The notes beneath the pieces are model-generated. The model ran no database searches. It worked only from the letters and a program-made list of their open reading frames with translations, and was not told the DNA's origin. The position numbers and the translations under genes were made by a program. Shown here one piece after another: positions 12,901 through 25,800 of a DNA stretch of 64,000 bases. The first letter of the stretch is position 1; the number at the start of each line of letters is the position of its first letter. Source of the DNA: Babylonia areolata (taxonomy: Eukaryota > Mollusca > Gastropoda > Neogastropoda > Buccinidae); contig NC_134906.1 in NCBI RefSeq assembly GCF_041734735.1, forward strand, positions 30,964,500 through 31,028,499, in the 5' to 3' direction.

Positions 12901-15900
12901 GTGTGTGTCACAGTGTTATGTGTCACTGTGTTGTGTGTCACAGTGTTGAGTGCTGTATGTGTGTCACAGTGTTGTGTGCTGTATGTGTGTCACAGTGTTG
13001 TGTGCTGCATGTGTGTCACTGTGTTGTGTGTCACAGTGTTGTGTGCTGTATGTGTGTCACAGTGTTGTGTGTCACAGTGTTGTGTGTCACCGTGTTGTGT
13101 GTCACCGTGTTGTGTGCTGTATGTGTGTCACAGTGTTGTGTGTCACCGTGTTGTGTGCTGTATGTGTGTCACTGTTTTGTGTGTCACAGTGTTGTGTGCT
13201 GTATGTGTGTCACAGTGTTGTGTGCTGTATGTGTGTCACAGTGTTGTGTGTCACTGTGGTGTGTGTCACAGTGTTGTGTGCTGTATGTGTGTCACAGTGT
13301 TGTGTGCTGTATGTGTGTCACAGTGTTGTGTGCTGTATGTGTGTCACAGTGTTGTGTGTCACTGTGTTGTGTGCTGTATGTGTGTCACAGTGTTGTGTGC
13401 TGTATGTGTGTCACTGTGTTGTGTGTCACAGTGTTGTGTGCTGTATGTGTGTCACAGTGTTGTGTGTCACTGTGGTGTGTGTCACAGTGTTGTGTGTCAC
13501 TGTGTTGTGTGTCACAGTGTTGTGTGTCACAGTGTTGTGTGCTGTATGTGTGTCACAGTGTTGTGTGCTGTATGTGTGTCACAGTGTTGTGTGTCACAGT
13601 GTTGTGTGTCACTGTGGTGTGTGTCACAGTGTTGTGTGTCACAGTGTTGTGTGTCACAGTGTTGTGTGTCACAGTGTTGTGTGTCACAGTGTTGTGTGCT
13701 GTATGTGTGTCACAGTGTTGTGTGCTGTATGTGTGTCACAGTGTTGTGTGTCACAGTGTTGTGTGTCACTGTGGTGTGTGTCACAGTGTTGTGTGTCACA
13801 GTGTTGTGTGTCACTGTGGTGTGTGTCACAGTGTTGTGTGTCACTGTGTTGTGTGTCACAGTGTTGTGTGCTGTATGTGTGTCACCATTCTACAGACCAT
13901 TGTTCATGGGGTTTTTTGACTCATTTGTGTAAACAGTGTGAGACTTTGTAATAATCCGATTTTCGGTTGTGTGTGTGTGTGTGTGTCCATAGTAAATTTT
14001 AACATTGCCATTTTCTCTTTTTTTTCTGCCAATACCAAATTTAGATTAAACATAGTGGAAAAAAATCTTCACAGTTATACTAGGTAGGACCACTTAAATT
14101 TTGAAATTCAACATATCTAAAAACTAATTACACCATTGGAAAGAACATAAAAAACTAAGTTCACATGCAAATTTTCATTGCATTATACCCAGTAGTTTTT
14201 AAGAAAACGGCGTCTAAAAATGTGCAAAAATGACGCGTTTTGACAGATTTAACAAATTGCTATTTTTAGACTGTCATAAAATTTTAAGATGAAGACTTAC
14301 CACATTGTTCTTTGCTGTACTTGGTTCCACCAATATCTAGTTTATGCTGAATTTTTTCTGGCCTACTCAAGAACATGCTTAGAGAGAGACAGTGCCTTCA
14401 AAATAGCAGAATATTCAGTTTTGTCAAGTGTCGAATGGCCTGATTTCACAGTGATAACATGCTGACTTATAATGCTGATATCTCAGAAAGTTTTCATGCT
14501 ACAAAAACATTTCAGATATGTGCATGTTCAGAAAAGCATGTAGAATACAGTTTTTTGGAAGACTTAATGCTATCAGAAATGCAAATAACAATGAAAACAG
14601 TCACAAAGTATATGGTTTTTAGTAACAAATGAGCAAGTTTTTTACAATCATGATGATACTATGCTGTCAGATATCACCAGAGTAATTGTAAATGTGCATA
14701 TTTGACATAACAGAAGTCCAGTCATTTCAGCATCCTTGATTTGCAGTTCCCTTTCTTTTTCACTCAGTTTTGCTTTAAGAAATGACACCTCCTCTGTCGT
14801 TGTTCTTAGTTCCTGTGTGATAATGTCCTCATTTTTTTCTTTGCTGCATGCTGGCTCTGGGTCTGAAGTAGGAGGTAGCTGTTTGACAGTTTTTTGCTTC
14901 TTCCTGCTGTCTCTGATGACCTCTGCACTTTCAAAAGGAAGTTCTAAAAAATCTTGAAGTGCACTCTCTCCCCCTGGTTTACTTCTGTTTTTACGCAGGC
15001 GAGCCTCATCTGCTCTGAGCCTCCCCAGTTTTAATTTGAGCTGTTGGGTTGGTGGCAAATCTCTGACCAGGTGTCATTTATGCAATGTTGCATCCTTTAT
15101 CCTCAATATCCTAGCTAAGTGACATACTTCAGACACAAGACCAATAGGACAACTGAGTAAAGCCTCACAGTCCTCTACAGTTCCTTTCAAAAGATCTGCA
15201 CGTGTAATTCCAAACTTCTGACAGGAGGGGCCAGGGAAGATGCATGAATCTTTCCTTTCTTGTAAAAAACATTCAGCACCACTGATCGTTTCACACTTGC
15301 TGAATTCCTTAACTATTGACACCACACGTGGAAAGGTACACTCTGGGAACAATCTGTGTAGAAAATGTTCCATTTCCCCCCAGAACTATGCCAGTTGTAT
15401 CCAGACTTCCTGCGCATTTTTACTGATGGTTCAAAGTCTGAGGAAGGTGTTGGCTGTGCTGCTGTATCCCCTTCTCTCAACAACTCGTCTTTATCTAAAC
15501 ATCTTCCAAACGACAGCTCAGTTTACACTGCGGAACTCACTGCTTTGGTTTTAGCTCTAAAAATGATTCATCAGTCACAAAACAAAAACTTTCTTATCCT
15601 CTCTGATTCTCTGTCTGCTCTGGAGGCCATCTCTGGCCGCAATACAAATCATCCCATGCTTCTAAAATTCCACGAGCTGCACACCTCCCTTAAAAATGAT
15701 GACTATAATATTGTCTTTGTTTGGATACCGGGTCATTCGGGCATTTTTGGAAATGAGATGGCTGACCAACTAGCCAAAAGTGCAACAAAGCAGACCAAAT
15801 CCAATTCCACAATTCCGTTTTCTGACCTGAAACCAAAAGTTCAAAGTTACACAAACAATCTCTGGCAAGAAGAATGGAACAACAATACCAACAACAAACT

Positions 15901-16852
15901 GTTCCAAATTAGACCAAATTTGAAAGAATACCTTCCATCTTTTTCTGGTAACCGCAGAGAGGAAACGGTGATGTGCCGATTACATACTGGCCACACGCTC
16001 CTCACACACTCCTATCTGCTAAAAAATGAAGAAGCTCCTCGGTGTATCCCTTGTCATGAACCTCTTACTGTGAAACACTTATTAATTGACTGCTGGGATT
16101 TGAACGAGGTCCGACATAAACACTACACAGCTGAGTCCTTGAGAACACTGTTCAGGGATGTGCCTCCCTGGGCAGTAATGGACTTTTTAAGAGAAACAAA
16201 TATTTTTAACAAGATTTAGGTATTTTTAATTGCATGTTTTTAAAAAAAGGCATACTGTAAAGATTTGTTGTGGTCACAGCCCTGAGATGGCCTAAGTGGC
16301 TGGCTGGGCTGTAAACATAAAAATTTTAAATAAGATATTTTATTTACAGTTTTGAGAAGATTCTTTTGTTGAAACGTGGTAACAGCCCTGAGATGGCCTA
16401 AACGGTCGGCTGGGCTCTAAACAACATGAATTGAATTGAATTTCCCCCCAGGTTTTGTTTTCTTGATGCTTTAACATATTTAACTGCATCAAGAGTTTGT
16501 TGTTGGATGGAACCTTGGGTGCTGATGGTGGTCTTCCTCGTCCACTGTGTGCAACAGTCACCCTTAAGGCTTTATACTGATCATCATCTGAAATACACAG
16601 TCATGAAATTTGAGACAGCTCTAATGCTTTAAAATACTTTTTTTTTTTCATTTCATAGATGCTTTTGCATATATATCATTTATATGTGTGTGTGCATGAG
16701 TGTGTGATGAATGTGCACTGATACATGATCTACTAATTTCATTACTACTCCACTGTAATGGTTTCACTTAAATTGATGTAAGTTTTATGTAACAACATAT
16801 CTTAAACTTATTTCATGTTTACTAATCATATAAGTTATTTATTCTTTACATC

Positions 16853-16891
<39 letters not shown>

Positions 16892-19800
16892 AACTAATCC
16901 ATACTCAGGCAACCTCATGTATGCATGCTACATCAGTTCAACAGACACTAACTCTGTGCATACACTCTTAGTATATAAGATACATACTAATGCGCGCACG
17001 CACGCACGCACACACGCACACACACACACACACACACAGACGCCTGAAATTGTCTTGGCGTTTGATGATCAGAACAGAAGTGGAAAGATACACGTGTTCC
17101 CATGCTGTCCGACGTAGGTCACAATATTAAACCATCAATCCGCTCTCACTAACTCAAAACCCTTGTACAACAAAAAATTACTGAATAATCTGACACTTCA
17201 TCTTCTAGATACAGCTGTCGATCGCGGTAAATTTTCGAATAAAAGATCATAATTGTGCTAAAAAATAACGTGACTGACGAAGCGTTACTGTTCCCAGTTA
17301 CACATCAACACTGCTGAAGCAAAGTTGTTAGGATTCATCCAAACCCACAAAAATATAAAAAATATGATTTACATTTATTTTCAAAATAAACATATTGAAA
17401 AAAAATTTGCTTACAAACCTGTAAGTTGGCGTGTTTTCCATTCTTCAAACGATGATGACGAGCAGACGGCTTCGATCGCCGCCATGGTCGAGCAGCGTTG
17501 CGGGATCCGAAATCGGTCACTCGTTTTTCTTCCAAAGCGCGTTCGAGACTCTTTCTTTATAGAAAAGCCATGAATTGCACTTGAAAGTGCATAGTTTAAA
17601 CTTTCTTTTCTTGTAATTTGCTCGTGATTTGAAACACTGGTTCGTATGTTATAGGGTCGCAAACATCAGTCTCACACTTTCGCTGCGACTTTCAGATCTA
17701 CTTTCTGTGAAAACCCCAACAAATTTCTAGCCAATCAAAACTTGAGAATCCTGGCTTGCCAGTGACATAGTTTCTAAATTTATACATGGCCAAACAATGC
17801 AGCGCGAAACGATCGAGTGACACACATGTTATTCTGCTCGCGCGGCAAGCACGGCGGAGTCTGTCACCGCAGTAAAAATCGACGCGACACCCTTTGTGTT
17901 TGAACGCCCGGCACATACCAGTTTGACTCGAATGATAAAAACAAATACCACAGGAAGATAGATGAAAGAATGAACTTTATTCCAGTATAAGATTGGTGTC
18001 ATTTAATTAAGTTTGGTAGTGAAACGAGCGAGTTGAAAATGGTCAAATTATGGGTCTGGACTGCGCTGTTAACCACAGCCACAGTGGCCGCGGACCGACC
18101 TAGTTATACCAAAGATCATGATGGTTGTAAAGTTCTGTGAACATGATTATTGTGATTGTGATCATGGTAATTGTTATTGATGACAAATGTGACTGATTTT
18201 TCAGGAGCTGCATGAAACACTGAAGGGATACAACCTGGACGAAAAAGAGTTCAAGAAAGCCATTGAGGGACAGGTGAGTCATCAGAAAGTTCATTGAGGG
18301 ACAGGTGAGAGAGCAGAGGGTTCATTGAGGGACAGGTGAGAGAGCAGAGGGTTCATTGAGGGACAGGTGAGAGAGCAGGGGGTTCATTGAGGGACAGGTG
18401 AGAGAGCAGGGGGTTCATTGAGGGACAGGTGAGAGAGCAGAAAGGGTTCATTGAGGGACAGGTGAGAGAGCAGGGGGTTCATTGAGGGACAGGTGAGAGG
18501 ACAGAGGGTTCATTGAGGGACAGGTGAGAGAGCAGAAAGGGTTCATTGAGGGACAGGTGAGAGAGCAGGGGGTTCATTGAGGGACAGGTGAGAGAGCGGG
18601 GGTTCATTGAGGGACAGGTGAGAGGACAGAGGGTTCATTGAGGGACAGGTGAGAGAGCAGAAAGGGTTCATTGAGGGACAGGTGAGAGGACAGAAGGGGT
18701 TCATTGAGGGACAGGTGAGAGAGCAGAAAGGGTTCATTGAGGGACAGGTGAGAGAGCAGAAAGGGTTCATTGAGGGACAGGTGAGAGAGCAGAAAGGGTT
18801 CATTGAGGGACAGGTGAGAGGACAGAAGGGGTTCATTGAGGGACAGGTGAGAGGACAGAGGGTTCATTGAGGGACAGGTGAGAGAGCAGAGGGTTCATTG
18901 AGGGACAGGTGAGAAGACAGAAAGGGTTCATTGAGGGACAGGTGAGAGGACAGAAGGGGTTCATTGAGGGACAGGTGAGAGGACAGAGGGTTCATTGAGG
19001 GACAGGTGAGAGAGCAGAGGGTTCATTGAGGGACAGGTGAGAGAGCAGAGGGTTCATTGAGGGACAGGTGAATGAACATAAAGAATTCAAGAAAGCCATT
19101 GAGGGACAGGTGAATAACACCAAGAAGGGTGTGACATCAGCAAGTATAACTTAGACAATCACATAGACAGGGTGACACGTCAGTCAGTATAACTTAGTCA
19201 CATAGACAGGGTGTCATGTCAGCCAGTATAACTTAGACAGTCACATAGACAGGGTGTGACGTCAGCCATTATAACTTAGACACTCACATAGACAGGGTGT
19301 GACGTCAGCCAGTATAACTTAGACAGTCACATAGACAGGGTGTGACGTCAGCCTGTATAACTTAGACAGTCTGAAGCCTGGACACCCTGTCTGTACAGCG
19401 TCTGAAGCCTGGACACCCTGTCTGTACAGTGTCTGAAGCCTGGACACCCTGTCTGTACAGTGTCTGAAGCCTGGACACCCTATCTGTACAGTGTCTGAAG
19501 CCTGGACACCCTATCTGTACAGTGTCTGAAGCCTGGACACCCTGTCTGTACAGTGCTGTCTGAAGCCTGGACACCCTGTCTGTACAGTGTCTGAAGCCTG
19601 GACACCCTGTCTGTACAGTGCTGTCTGAAGCCTGGACACACTTTCTGTACAGTGTCTGAAGCCTGGACACCCTGTCTGTACAGTGTCTGAAGCCTGGACA
19701 CCCTGTCTGTACAGTGCTGTGTCTGAAGCCTGGACACCCTGTCTGTACAGTGTCTGAAGCCTGGACACCCTGTCTGTACAGTGTCTGAAGCCTGGACACC

Positions 19801-22800
19801 CTGTCTGTACAGTGCTGTGTCTGAAGCCTGGACACCCTGTCTGTACAGTGTCTGAAGCCTGGACACCCTGTCTGTACAGTGTCTGAAGCCTGGACACCCT
19901 GTCTGTACAGTGTCTGAAGCCTGGACACCCTGTCTGTACTGTACAGTGTCTGAAGCCTGGACACCCTGTCTGTACAGTGCTGTGTCTGAAGTCTGGACAC
20001 CCTGTCTGTACAGTGCTGTCTGAAGTCTGGACACCCTGTCTGTACAGTGCTGTCTGAAGCCTGGACACCCTGTCTGTACAGTGCTGTCTGAAGCCTGGAC
20101 ACCCTGTCTGTACAGTGTCTGAAGTCTGGACACCCTGTCTGTACAGTGTCTGAAGCCTGGACACCCTGTCTGTACAGTGCTGTCTGAAGCCTGGACACAC
20201 TTTCTGTACAGTGCTGTCTGAAGCCTGGACACCCTGTGTGTACAGTGTCTGAAGTCTGGACACCCTGTCTGTACTGTGCTGTCTGAAGCCTGGACACCCT
20301 GTCTGTACAGTGCTGTCTGAAGTCTGGACACCCTGTCTGTACAGTGTCTGAAGCCTGGACACCCTGTCTGTACAGTGCTGTCTGAAGCCTGGACACCCTG
20401 TCTGTACAGTGTCTGAAGCCTGGACACCCTGTCTGTGCAGTGTCTGAAGTCTGGACACCCTGTCTGTACTGTACAGTGTCTGAAGCCTGGACACCCTGTC
20501 TGTACTGTGCTGTCTGAAGCCTGGACACCCTGTCTGTACAGTGTCTGAAGCCTGGACACCCTGTCTGTACAGTGCTGTCTGAAGCCTGGACACCCTGTCT
20601 GTACAGTGCTGTGTCTGAAGCCTGGACACCCTGTCTGTACTGTGCTGTCTGAATCCTGGACACCCTGTCTGTACTGTGCTGTCTGAATCCTGGATACCCG
20701 GTCTGTACAGCACTGTCTGAAGCCGGGACACCCTGTCTGTACAGTGCTGTGTCTGAAGCCTGGACACCCTGTCTGTACAGTGTCTGAAGCCTGGACACCC
20801 TGTCTGTACTGTACAGTGTCTGAAGCCTGGACACCCTGTCTGTACTGTGCTGTCTGAAGCCTGGACACCCTGTCTGTACAGTGTCTGAAGCCTGGACACC
20901 CTGTCTGTACAGTGCTGTGTCTGAAGCCTGGACACCCTGTCTGTACAGTGCTGTGTCTGAAGCCTGGACACCCTGTCTGTACAGTGTCTGAAGCCTGGAC
21001 ACCCTGTCTGTACAGTGTCTGAAGCCTGGACACCCTGTCTGTATAGTGTCTGAAGCCTGGACACCCTGTCTGTATAGTGTCTGAAGTCTGGACACCCTAT
21101 CTGTACAGTGCTGTGTCTGAAGCCTGGACACCCTGTCTGTACAGTGCTGTCTGAAGCCTGGACACCCTGTCTGTACAGTGTCTGAAGCCTGGACACCCTG
21201 TCTGTACTGTGCTGTCTGAAGCCTGGACACCCTGTCTGTACTGTACAGTGTCTGAAGCCTGGACACCCTGTCTGTACTGTGCTGTCTGAAGCCTGGACAC
21301 CCTGTCTGTACTGTGCTGTCTGAAGCCTGGACACCCTGCCTGTACAGTGCTGTCTGAAGCCTGGACACCCTGTCTGTACAGGGTCTGAAGCCTGGACACC
21401 CTGTCTGTACAGGGTCTGACCACAGGATTGTGGATGATGAAGACAAACATACAACGCAACACAGCGCAGTGTAAGAAAAATGTGAGCTGATATTTGTGTG
21501 TGTGTATGTGCAGAAAACGGACTATCCCCAAGGGATCCCTGAGTGTGGCACAGACGCTCTTCGCTTCGCTCTGGTCTCCTACACGTCTCAAGGTAAGCCG
21601 TGTCCTTTGTCATGTGCTGCCAGTGTTGGATTAATAATGTGTCACAGAACATCAGTGTTGATTGTAGTGTGCTGAGATCGCTGAACACCCATGTTACGGT
21701 GTGGGGGCTGGCAAGATTATCTGTGGGTGGGGGTGAGGGGGTTGGAGGACGAGTGGTGAGGGGGGTAGGGGTGAGGGGGGTGGAGGATGAGGGGTGAGGG
21801 AGGTGGGGGATGAGGGTTGTGGGGGTGAGGAAGGGTGAGGGGGGTGGAGGATGAGGGGTGAGGGAGGTGGGGGACGAGTGATGAGGGGTGTGGGGGTGAG
21901 GAAGGGTGAGGGGGGTGGAGGACGAGGGGTGAGGGGAGGTGAGGGCGTTGGGGGTGAGGGGGTGTGTGGGATGAGTGGCGAGAGGGGTGAGGGTGAGGGG
22001 AGGTGAGGGCTTTGGGGGTGGGGGGGGGGTGGGGGACGAGTGGTGAGAAGGGTGGGGGTGAGCGGGGGTGGGGGGGTGGGGGACGAGTGGTAAGGGGGGT
22101 GGGGGTGAGGGGGGTGCCACTGACACTGCAGGTGTGGACACTAAAAACAGTCAAACACACACACAAAAAAAAATGCAGTATGGGGCAATACATTAAAACA
22201 AAAATTACATGATTAGCTCCCAACATAAAGACTGCGCTGACATACAGTTAAGAGGAAAGATGTTCAGCTGAGTCTGTGCTGTATGTTGGTCAGTGTGTTG
22301 TGTGTGGATGATTTGTGTTGCTCAGTGTGAATCATGTGTTTTGCTAAACGTGCTGTGTTGTGATGCGGTGTGACAGGTCGCGACATCAACCTGGACGTGC
22401 TACGTGTTCAGGGTTACCGCTTCTTCTGCAACAAGCTGTGGAACGCCACCAAGTTTGCCCTGAATGGGCTGGGGGCAGGCTTCACCCCCACACCTAGCAT
22501 ACAGGTAAATCATCCACCCCCACACGTAGCATACAGGTAATTCATCCATCCCCACACCTAGTATTCAGGTAATACATCCACCCCCACACCTAGCATACAG
22601 GTAAATCATCCACCCCCACACCTAGCATACAGGTAATTCATCCATCCCCACACCTAGCATTCAGGTTAATCATCCACCCCACACCTAGCATACAGGTAAA
22701 TCATCCCCCCCCCACACCTAGCATTCAGGTAATTCATCCACCCCCCACACCTAGCATACAGGTAATTCATCCACCCCCACACCTAGCATTCAGGTAATTC

Positions 22801-25800
22801 ATCCACCCCCCACACCTAGCATACAGATAAATCATCCACCCCACACCTAGCATACAGGTAAATCATCCCCCCCCCACACCTAGCATACAGGTAAATCAGC
22901 CACCCCCAACACCTAGCATGCAGGTAAATCATCCACTACCTAACATACAGGTAATTCATCCACCCCCCACACCTAGCATACAGGTAAATCATCCACTACC
23001 TAACATACAGGTAATTCATCCACCCCCCACACCTAGCATACAGGTAAATCATCCACTACCTAACATACAGGTAATTCATCCACCCCCACACCTCGCATGG
23101 AGATAATTCATTGACCTCCATACCAAACATTCAGGTAATTCATCCACCCCACACCTAGCATACAGGTAATTCATCCACCCCACACCTAGCATACAAGTAA
23201 ATCATCCACCCCACACGTGTTCAGCGCTTGACGTTTAGTTCATCTGAGGAGCGAACTTGACCCTGCATTCAACTCAGGAGGGAAAAGCGCCGCCTAAAAA
23301 TAACACGCTACCGCCGGAAGGGTTGGAGCTTTAACTTGGAAGAACTGAGAGCACAAAACGCTACGACTTCTCTTTCACGTTGCGCCTCCAGCCGTTATCA
23401 GCTGTTGGGAGGGAGAAAGACCAGTGTGCTGTTCCGCGCGATGGCAGCGGCCACAGGGAGAAAACAACACCTCTTCGTTAACTTTTGATAACACACTGCT
23501 TGTCAACGCAATCGCTTAATAAATAGTATGGTTTGAAAGAGCACAGTCTTAGCTTTAAAACGATAGGAAACTCAAATGTGAACATCCGATTATTTTTCTC
23601 AGGATAACTGTTTGAAAAAAGCAGGTATGCTTACCACCAGTTTGGTAACATGCATTTTGACACATTTTTAGCACACTGAATCTAATCTCACATATTTCGC
23701 TCAACACAGACAATACATTCCATGCACAGCATTACACATCAGCATGCCTCTCACTAACCTGTGTTGATGGCTGGAAATTCTGAAGGAAGCTGTGGCGTGT
23801 TAAAGATCACAACTGTTTTGCAGCTTGTACAAGTACTCCACAGGCACACTGATTCAGTCATTCACGCACATTGAAGAAAACCACAGCCACGTGTATGGGG
23901 TGTGGATGGCAGTTTGTTCTGGCGGTTTGTAAGAAAAATTTCTGCTGGTTTGTGTGTGTGTGTGTGTGTGTGTGTGTTAAATCTAGAAAGCATGAAAGAA
24001 AGAGAGGGAAGAAAACAGAAAGAAAGAGAGGGGAGAAAGCAGCACTGACGAAAGAAAGAGAGAGAAGGAAACAGAACGAAAGAAAGGAAGGGATGAAGGA
24101 GAAGGAGAGAAAGAGAGGGAAGGAAACAGCACGAAAGAAAGGAAGGGATGAAGGAGAAGGAGAGAAAGAGAGGGAAGGAAACGGCACGAAAGAAAGGAAG
24201 GGATGAAGGAGAAGGAGAGAAAGAGAGGGAAGGAAACGGCACGAAAGAAAGGAAGGGATGAAGGAGAAGGAGAGAAAGAGAGGGAAGGAAACGGCACGAA
24301 AGAAAGGAAGGGATGAAGGAGAAGGAGAGAAAGAGAGGGAAGGAAACAGCACGAAAGAAAGGAAGGGATGAAGGAGAAGGAGAGAAAGAGAGGGAAGGAA
24401 ACGGCACGAAAGAAAGGAAGGGATGAAGGAGAAGGAGAGAAAGAGAGGGAAGGAAACGGCACGAAAGAAAGGAAGGGATGAAGGAGAAGGAGAGAAAGAG
24501 AGGGAAGGAAACGGCACGAAAGAAGGAAGGGATGAAGGAGAAGGAGAGAAAGAGAGGGAAGGAAACAGCACGAAAGAAAGGAAGGGATGAAGGAGAAGGA
24601 GAGAAAGAGAGGGAAGGAAACAGCACGAAAGAAAGGAAGGGATGAAGGAGAAGGAGAGAAAGAGAGGGAAAGAAACAGCACGCAAGAAAGACAGGGAAGA
24701 AAACAGAATGAAAGAAAGGAATGGAAGAAAGAAATGTGAGAGAACAGAATGTGAAGGAAAACCAAACTCACGGTACTTCTGCTATGAAAAAAACCACACC
24801 ACCGCCAGTCACAATTGTCACCACAGTTCTCTCAAGTAAATGCTGCTATCTTAAAAAATATTTACCAGCCAAGGAAAGTACTACCACCATCAAAAAGATA
24901 AGTGTCCGCTCTTTCCAATGGTGCAAAACATTAATGCCGCAGAAATAGGAGTATACTCACCAGCCCGCTCAAAAGAGGCGCACAAATTGCCACGCTTTAA
25001 TAGAAGACAAAGAAGGGTCAGTGACGGGTTAGCAGGCACAGCAGCTGGTACTTATCAGTGCAGTGTCTGGCACTATCAGGCCTGTTAGGGGGATCTCACA
25101 GTCAGCTAAGTGTGTGGTTCTGCTTATAGCCTAGACAGCAGTGACCCCCACACCTAGCATACAGGTAATTCATCCATCCCCACACCTTGCATACAGGTAA
25201 ATCATCCACCCCACACCTAGCATACAGGTAATTCATCCACCCCCACACCTAGCATACAGGTAATTCATCCACCCCCACACCTAGCATTCAGGTAAATCAT
25301 CCACCCCCACACCTAGCATACAGGTAATTCATCCACCCCCACACCTAGCATACAGGTAAATCATCCACCCCCACACCTAGCATACAGGTTATTCATCCAC
25401 CCCCACACCTAGCATACAGGTAATTCATCCACCCCCACACCTATCATACAGGTAAATCATCCACCCCCCACACCTAGCATACAGGTAATTCATCCACCCC
25501 CACACCTAGCATACAGGTAATTCATCCACCCCCACACCTAGCATACAGGTAATTCATCCACCCCCACACCTAGCATTCAGGTAAATCATCCACCCCCACA
25601 CCCCGCATGCAGATAATTGAAATTCATTGACCTCCATACCAAACATTCAGATAATTCATCCACCCCCACACCCCGCATGGAGATAATTCATTGACCTCCA
25701 TACCAAACATTCAGGTAATTCATCCACCCCACACCTAGCATACAGATAATTCATCCACCCCCACACCTAGCATACAGGTAAATCATCCACCCCCACACCT

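Larger units (their letters stand above)
14648..17485 (-). pseudogene. Unidentified two-exon antisense gene inside a VARS1 intron, split by a LINE
   Basis: I do not recognise the family. Exon 1 is 17485-17419: ATG in a good context (gaccATGGCG), [20 protein letters not shown] then L-T plus one base, donor gtttgt. Exon 2 starts at 16587 after atttcag; two bases complete Asp and the frame runs [20 protein letters not shown] onward with no gap. A LINE fragment (15384-16439) interrupts it at ...KTWGE and the same reading resumes beyond ([13 protein letters not shown]). After about 100 further codons a TGA lies at 15076-15074; the same frame then stays open to 14648 and encodes a Lys/Glu-rich, coiled-coil-like tail ([17 protein letters not shown]). 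The sequence upstream of exon 1 (17490-17900) is richer in CpG than its surroundings, promoter-like. It could be a host gene copy or the gene of a DNA transposon. Confidence 0.5.

Noticed and set aside
11188-13932. 914-codon Cys/Val-rich reading frame on the + strand
   Set aside because: Open in all frames because the 15-16-bp units lack stops; it is intronic between VARS1 exons 5 and 6 and has no independent coding signal.
17698-17916. 72-codon - strand frame ([14 protein letters not shown]...)
   Set aside because: No homology recognised and no splice or start support; lies upstream of the antisense gene in promoter-like DNA.
19362-22141. Long - strand frames with TDRVSRLQT or QTGCPGF repeats
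   Set aside because: Read-through of a 31-bp minisatellite; all three frames are open.
23858-24771. Ser/Phe/Leu-rich - strand frame resembling a membrane protein
   Set aside because: It is the complement of a GA-rich 55-bp tandem repeat; hydrophobicity follows from TTC/CTT codons.
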